Assembly (NCBI RefSeq): GCF_000422285.1
Contig: NZ_AULM01000037.1
Location: forward strand, 1-35,234
Source of the DNA: Desulfatiglans anilini DSM 4660
GTDB taxonomy: Bacteria > Desulfobacterota > DSM-4660 > Desulfatiglandales > Desulfatiglandaceae
DNA: 35,234 nt
Reading direction: 5' to 3'
The position numbers were made by a program, and so were the translations under genes. Shown in pieces: positions 30,992-35,234 of this stretch (the first letter of the stretch is position 1; every line of letters starts with the position of its first letter). The notes beneath the pieces are model-generated. The model was not told the origin of the DNA and ran no database searches. It worked only from the letters and a program-made list of their open reading frames with translations.

Positions 30992-32821
30992 TCAACGCGC
31001 GGGGATCGACAGGATCCGGTCTTTGAGCACGCGCTCGCGGTAAGCCTGCAGCAGTTTGTCTTTCTTGAGAACTCCCAGGACATGGCGCGGTGCTCCCGGG
31101 TCGGTTACCGGGAGCAGGGAAACCTTGTGGTCTTCGAAAAGGTAAAGGGCCTTTTCCAGGTTGTCTTCCGCTGACAGGGATATGACCCGGGTGGTCATGA
31201 GGTCGGCCGCTACAACGATATCTTTGAGCTCTTCCAGTTTGTCGAGCGTCGATTTCAAGTCCCGCGGGCTCAACATCCCCACGAGGGCGTCCTGCTCGTT
31301 CAAGACGACAAAATGGGGATATGAGGATTGCATGAACCTTTCGATGATCTTCATGATCGGGGTGGCATCCTTCAAATTCTCGAATTCCCGGTCCATGAAC
31401 TCCCTTGCCCGCAGGCTTCGCAGTATCCCCACATCATGACCGCGTACGATGTTCACGCCCCGTTTGAGGAGTTTCATCTCGTAGGCCGAGTATCCGAGGA
31501 AGTACTTCACGATCAATGTGCTGCTGATGCAGGCGGCCATCAGGGGGAGCATGACCCGGTAATTGTAGGTGATTTCGAAAATGGTCATGATGGCGGTGAT
31601 GGGCGCCAGGGTGCTCCCTGCGACGAGCGCGCCCATGCCTGCGAGGGCATAGTTGCTCGGACTCAGTCCCAGTTCCGGGAAAAAACCGCTGAGGGCCAGG
31701 CTGATGGTTGTGCCCAGAGTCGCTCCCAGGACGAGGGAGGGGGCGAATATCCCACCGCTCATGCCGGAGCCGATGCATAGGGAAGTGGCCGCCATTTTGG
31801 CAGCGAGGAGGATGAAGGCCATCTTCAAGCTCAGCGTCCCGTCCAGGGTTGCATTGATGGAGTCGTAACCGACGCCCATCACCTCCGGGAGTTTGAGGGC
31901 GAGGCAGCCCAGGAGCAATCCGCCGAGGGCCGGCTTGGTCCAGTCCGGAATCGGAATCCGCTGGAAGGCCGCGTCGGCAAAGGTGATCATGCGGACGAAG
32001 CCGATTGCCGCAAATCCCGCCAGACAGCCGAGGAGCAGGTATATGGGCAGTTCCCACGGGTGGGAGGGGTGGAAGACCGGCACGTTGAAGGCGGGAAATT
32101 CCCCCCAGAACAGGCGCGAAAGGACGGAGCCCGTCACGGCGGATATGACGATGTGGCTCAGGTAGACGATCTCGATATCCAGGAGAATGATTTCGACGGC
32201 GAATAGGGTGCCGGCCATCGGGGCGTTGAAGGTCGCGGCGATGCCCGCGGCCGCGCCCGCAGCCAGGTAAGCGCGCCTCATCTCCGGCCCGAGTTTGAAA
32301 AGCTGCGCCATCGATGATCCGACCGAAGCGCCGATCTGTGCGATGGGGCCCTCCCTGCCGACCGAGGCGCCGCCGCCTATGAGCAGGCTCGTGATAACGG
32401 ACTTCAACAGGGTGACCCTGTGACGGATGGTGCTCTCCCGGGCTGCGACCGAAAAAATGACTTCCGGTACGCCCGTACCCTTGATCTCGGGTGCGAGGAA
32501 GGTGATGAGGGGGCCTGCGAACAATCCTACGGCGGTGGGGACCAGCAGCTTCAGCCACCAGGGGGAATGGATGAGCTTTTCGAGGAAGGTTGTGCCTGAG
32601 GCCCAGAAGAGATTCTGGAAAAGCTCGATGAGGGTCCGAAAAAGGACGGCGCCTGAGGCGGCCAGGATGCCGATGACGACTGAAAAACCCAGGAATGTGA
32701 TATTTCGGAGTTTTTCCTTACGCGCCTGGCCCAAGACTCCCCCGTTTCCCGCCTTCCGTTCTCGGGTTTGGACAGGCCCCGAGCGGCAGCTTTTCAAATG
32801 AAGGGTTCGTTCAGACGTCAC
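30992..32821 (-). CDS. ClC-family chloride channel/transporter with C-terminal CBS pair, 609 aa
   Basis: The membrane domain shows the ClC motifs KGTGVPE (113-119; GSGIP in E. coli), GREGP (155-159, gating Glu157) and GSGMSGGIFAP (351-361), plus the C-terminal ITAIMTIFEITYNY helix. From about residue 470, two CBS domains follow (MDREFENLKDATPIMKIIERFM, then LMTTRVISLSAEDNLEKALYLFEDHKVSLLPV), which sense adenine nucleotides. In PMAGTLFAVEIILL the residue after Glu210, which is the internal proton Glu in antiporters, is Ile, as hydrophobic residues are in ClC channels. The start is a GTG at 32821 with a weak ribosome site; a shorter start near residue 30 is possible. Chloride or another anion is the likely substrate. 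Confidence 0.9.
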   Translation of the reverse strand: MTSERTLHLKSCRSGPVQTRERKAGNGGVLGQARKEKLRNITFLGFSVVIGILAASGAVLFRTLIELFQNLFWASGTTFLEKLIHSPWWLKLLVPTAVGLFAGPLITFLAPEIKGTGVPEVIFSVAARESTIRHRVTLLKSVITSLLIGGGASVGREGPIAQIGASVGSSMAQLFKLGPEMRRAYLAAGAAAGIAATFNAPMAGTLFAVEIILLDIEIVYLSHIVISAVTGSVLSRLFWGEFPAFNVPVFHPSHPWELPIYLLLGCLAGFAAIGFVRMITFADAAFQRIPIPDWTKPALGGLLLGCLALKLPEVMGVGYDSINATLDGTLSLKMAFILLAAKMAATSLCIGSGMSGGIFAPSLVLGATLGTTISLALSGFFPELGLSPSNYALAGMGALVAGSTLAPITAIMTIFEITYNYRVMLPLMAACISSTLIVKYFLGYSAYEMKLLKRGVNIVRGHDVGILRSLRAREFMDREFENLKDATPIMKIIERFMQSSYPHFVVLNEQDALVGMLSPRDLKSTLDKLEELKDIVVAADLMTTRVISLSAEDNLEKALYLFEDHKVSLLPVTDPGAPRHVLGVLKKDKLLQAYRERVLKDRILSIPAR

Positions 32822-32978
32822 CGCAATGGACGATCCCGTGCCGGACCGCCGGCGTTTGCTGAGGCGATGGTTCTCAGCGCAGCGAAGCGGTATCGGCCTC
32901 GGAGAGGGTATGCGCCATCCCCCGGACCTGGCCGGGGCAGGTTGGAGGACCGGAAGCTTCAGCCTCAGGGCGGATAAA

Positions 32979-34091
32979 TCAGAATCTGCATAGCGGCTGA
33001 GTCGTGCCGAGACCGGTCTTGGTCATGACGATCTGCCAGAGCTGAATGCTGCGCGCGCGGAACGCGCCGGCGCAGGAGAGCAGGTAGTATTCCCACATGC
33101 GCCTGAACCGCTCGTCGTACCGGCCCTCCAGCTTCGGCCAGGCCCGCCGGAAACGCTCGTGCCAGGCCATCAGGGTGGCATCGTAGTGGGGGCCGAGACT
33201 GTGCCAGTCCTCTATCACGAAGAGATCTTCCGCGGCCCGGGCGATCTGCGCGATGCTCGGCAGCATGCCGTTCGGGAAGATGTAGCGGGTGATCCAGGGG
33301 TCGCAGCCGATGCGCGACCGGTTGCCGCCGATCGTGTGCAGCAGAAAGACGCCGTCGTCCTTCAAGCAGCGGTGGACCGTCTTCATGAAAGTGCGATAGT
33401 TCTTACGGCCCACGTGCTCGAACATGCCGACCGAGACGATTTTGTCGAAACGCCCCTTGATGAGCCGATAATCCTTGTCCAGAAAATGCACCGGGAGACC
33501 CTTGCAGAATTCCCTGGCGAAGCGGAGCTGCTCCCGGGAGATGTTCACGGCGGTGACGGTGCAGCCGGTGCGCTCGGCGGCAAACCGGGCGAGTCCGCCC
33601 CATCCGCAGCCGATGTCGAGCAGATGGTCCCCGGCGGTCAGGTTCAGCTTGCGGCAGATCAGGTCCAGCTTTTTCCGCTGGGCCTCGGCCAGGTCCCGGG
33701 TGTTCTCGAAGTAGCCGCAGCTGTACTGGTTGTAGGGATCCAGGAAGGAAAAAAAGAGGTCGTTTCCGAGATCGTAGTGGTGTTCGGCGATGATGCGGGA
33801 ACGCGCCCTGGACTGCAGGTTGAAGAGGGCGGCCGGGACCGACAGCATCATGGAGCGCAGGTTTCCCTTGACCTTTTCCTCCGTGCCTGCGCGCAGGAGC
33901 CGGTGAAACATCTCATCCAGGCGGCGGCAGTTCCACCAGCCGTCCATGTAGGACTCGCCGAGCCCGAGGCTCTGACCCCGCCAGACCCGGCTGTGCCAGC
34001 GCCGGTTTTCGACCTGGATATCCCATGGTTCGGGTCCGTTGACCGTGATACCGGCCTGTCTCAAAAGACCCTGCACTGCATCGGCTATCAT
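32979..34091 (-). CDS. cfa: Cyclopropane-fatty-acyl-phospholipid synthase
   Basis: The 370-aa protein matches CFA synthase from end to end. It has an N-terminal lipid-binding part with GESYMDGWW, then AEHHYDLGNDLFFSFLD, YNQYSCGYF with the conserved Cys125, the SAM-binding motif LLDIGCGWGGL (157-167), ISREQLRFA, SVGMFEHVG, and the C-terminal WHERFRRAWPKL and RMWEYYLLSCAGAFRARSIQLWQIV. It transfers a methylene from S-adenosylmethionine to unsaturated acyl chains of membrane phospholipids, which toughens the membrane under stress or in stationary phase. GACGGAGGCGG precedes the ATG. It lies alone, with a long AT-rich region upstream that may hold a stress promoter. Confidence 0.95.
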   Translation of the reverse strand: MIADAVQGLLRQAGITVNGPEPWDIQVENRRWHSRVWRGQSLGLGESYMDGWWNCRRLDEMFHRLLRAGTEEKVKGNLRSMMLSVPAALFNLQSRARSRIIAEHHYDLGNDLFFSFLDPYNQYSCGYFENTRDLAEAQRKKLDLICRKLNLTAGDHLLDIGCGWGGLARFAAERTGCTVTAVNISREQLRFAREFCKGLPVHFLDKDYRLIKGRFDKIVSVGMFEHVGRKNYRTFMKTVHRCLKDDGVFLLHTIGGNRSRIGCDPWITRYIFPNGMLPSIAQIARAAEDLFVIEDWHSLGPHYDATLMAWHERFRRAWPKLEGRYDERFRRMWEYYLLSCAGAFRARSIQLWQIVMTKTGLGTTQPLCRF

Positions 34092-34754
34092 GGCGGACCG
34101 CCTCCGTCGGAGTTCGAACAGCTCGCAGGATGTTGATTTGGCAGGTCTGATTCATTCGCATCGGCGCAACGCATCCGAAAATCTACCGGGTGAAAGAAAA
34201 GACGAATGCCAAAATGAAAATCACTGCCTTTTTCTGTTGACTATACGCATCAATGGGTATAGGCCACACATTAGCTTCTATATCGTCTAAGAAATGTTTT
34301 CTGTCAATACTCTTTTAAATTCTATCGCTTGCCGTTGAAAAAAATCGCTTTGTCTTAGCGGAAACGAAATAGGCTGATCCTTTTAGGCGAGTAATCTGTT
34401 CGGCATTTGTTCATAGCGGCAATTACTTTTCAAACGAACATCTTTTCCATTCAAAAACCACGACGCTCTTATGGCATGCGCTGGACAGACCCGTGCGATT
34501 TTCTGCCGGTTCCTCGTTTTGGAGGGGTTGGGCACAGTATATGCAAATTCATCTCCAGCCGGTCGGACGGTTCCTCGGTATTCCCGGGTGGTTTGGCCTT
34601 GTGTTTCTGCGCTTGCACAGGCTGTGTCCTGCGGCGGACACCGCCGTCCGCTTGCACAGAAACGGCGGCAGGCCGACTGGATTTCCAGCTTCGTCGGTCT
34701 TTTCCTGGAAGGGTGCATGCTTCTCCGGCGAGGAACGAACAAAGGAGAAATTCG
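34092..34754. other. Long intergenic/leader region with nested repeats
   Basis: About 660 bases between the divergent cfa and oxidoreductase genes. The AT-rich part (34160-34440) contains TTGACT (34237-34242) and TATAGG (34258-34263) separated by 15 bases, a weak plus-strand promoter candidate. The G+C-rich part contains GTTTCTG/CAGAAAC (34603-34609 and 34657-34663), an inner GTGTCC-TGCGGC-GGACAC hairpin, and the direct repeat CTTGCACAG (34612-34620 and 34651-34659). No known riboswitch was recognised. Confidence 0.45.
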
Positions 34755-35234
34755 ATGATCGAGATGCGTTTTCACGGCCGGGGCGGGCAGGGGGCGGTCA
34801 CCTCGGCGGAGCTGCTGGCTCGGACGGCCATCCATCTCGGGCGGTATGCCCAGGCCTTCCCGAGCTTCGGCCCCGAGCGAAGAGGCGCCCCGGTGGTGGC
34901 CTTTTGCCGGATCGACGACAGGCCGATCCGTTTGCGGACCAATGTGAACCACCCCGATCTGGTCATGGTGCTGGACCCGTCGATTCTTCGTCTGGTGGAC
35001 GTCACCGCCGGGCTTAAAGAAGACGGGGTGATCGTGAGCAACACGCGCTACACGGGCATGGAGATCCGGGCGGAGCTGGGCATCCTGGATGCGATCGCCA
35101 CGGTCGATGCCACGCGGATCGCCCTCGAAGAACTGGGGCTTCCCATCACCAACACCACCATGCTGGGGGCTTTGTTGAAGGCCGATGAGATCTTTCCGCC
35201 GGCGGAGCTGACCGAAGCCCTCAGGGCGCGCTTC
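34755..35234 (+). CDS. 2-oxoacid:ferredoxin oxidoreductase gamma subunit (partial at 3' end)
   Basis: The protein starts MIEMRFHGRGGQGAVTSAELLARTA, then AQAFPSFGPERRGAPVVAFCRI, VNHPDLVMVLDP and LPITNTTMLGALLKA. This is the gamma subunit of pyruvate or 2-ketoisovalerate ferredoxin oxidoreductases, which with alpha, beta (TPP) and delta (ferredoxin-like) subunits makes acetyl-CoA or acyl-CoA and reduced ferredoxin in anaerobes. AAAGGAG lies 7 bases before the ATG. The frame is still open at the window edge after 160 codons of about 185. The other subunits are expected just downstream, outside the window. Whether pyruvate or a branched 2-oxoacid is used cannot be told from this subunit. Confidence 0.92.
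   Translation, partial: MIEMRFHGRGGQGAVTSAELLARTAIHLGRYAQAFPSFGPERRGAPVVAFCRIDDRPIRLRTNVNHPDLVMVLDPSILRLVDVTAGLKEDGVIVSNTRYTGMEIRAELGILDAIATVDATRIALEELGLPITNTTMLGALLKADEIFPPAELTEALRARF

Noticed and set aside
34603..34663. TPP or other riboswitch before the 2-oxoacid oxidoreductase gene
   Set aside because: The CUGAGA and ACCUGAUC-type conserved elements of the TPP riboswitch were not seen; kept only as an unexplained repeat structure.
34383..34952. 189-aa minus-strand frame over the leader of the oxidoreductase gene
   Set aside because: It overlaps the well-supported gamma-subunit gene and its composition shows no family or signal features.

Overview
The window looks like a chromosomal segment from an anaerobic, Gram-negative (diderm) bacterium of the Desulfobacterota / former Deltaproteobacteria type. 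This is inferred from gene content: outer-membrane beta-barrels ending in Phe, a lipobox protein, a Tat substrate, a sigma-54 two-component pair with a matching -24/-12 promoter, a 2-oxoacid:ferredoxin oxidoreductase gamma subunit, and an AarC-type CoA-transferase. Most of the DNA is G+C-rich, but about 1.1-2.1 kb and 34.2-34.4 kb are visibly AT-rich. No rRNA, tRNA or CRISPR array was seen. No species can be named from the sequence alone.

Layout. 1-0.23 kb: 3' end of an IS4-type transposase. 0.3-1.1 kb: lipoprotein plus secreted protein pair. 1.5-4.4 kb: LysE exporter, then an overlapping GT2/GT39 glycosyltransferase pair. 4.6-5.8 kb: small basic protein, cold-shock protein with its own promoter and terminator, and an AbrB-type antitoxin whose VapC partner is cut short at a REP-like palindrome. 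6.0-7.7 kb: a PTS enzyme I that lacks the catalytic cysteine. 8.1-11.8 kb: a large secreted protein of unknown function and a small outer-membrane barrel. 11.8-12.8 kb: degraded DNA with a 141-bp inverted repeat and an IS3 OrfA remnant. 13.0-15.4 kb: AhpD-like protein, HAD hydrolase and overlapping APH-type kinase. 15.9-19.0 kb: a double nitroreductase (SagB-type) and a Tat-exported metallo-beta-lactamase-fold hydrolase. 19.1-24.7 kb: a sigma-54 envelope module (below). 24.9-35.2 kb: FemAB-type transferase, succinyl-CoA:acetate CoA-transferase, diheme cytochrome c, HD protein, PEBP-like protein, ClC-type channel with CBS pair, cyclopropane fatty acid synthase, and the start of a 2-oxoacid:ferredoxin oxidoreductase gamma subunit.

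The most coherent unusual unit lies at 19.1-24.8 kb. A minus-strand operon encodes an outer-membrane barrel, a small secreted protein with a Gly/His/Arg-rich tail, a membrane histidine kinase and an NtrC-type sigma-54 activator. Immediately upstream lies a second minus-strand operon encoding a Gly/Ser-rich secreted protein and a small beta-rich secreted protein; both carry Cys-(x)-Asp-Gly-Thr-Gly motifs. In front of it is a consensus sigma-54 promoter with a 16-bp palindrome about 70-90 bp further upstream, placed like an enhancer site. The kinase/activator pair therefore probably controls this secreted Gly-rich system. I do not recognise the system as a described one.
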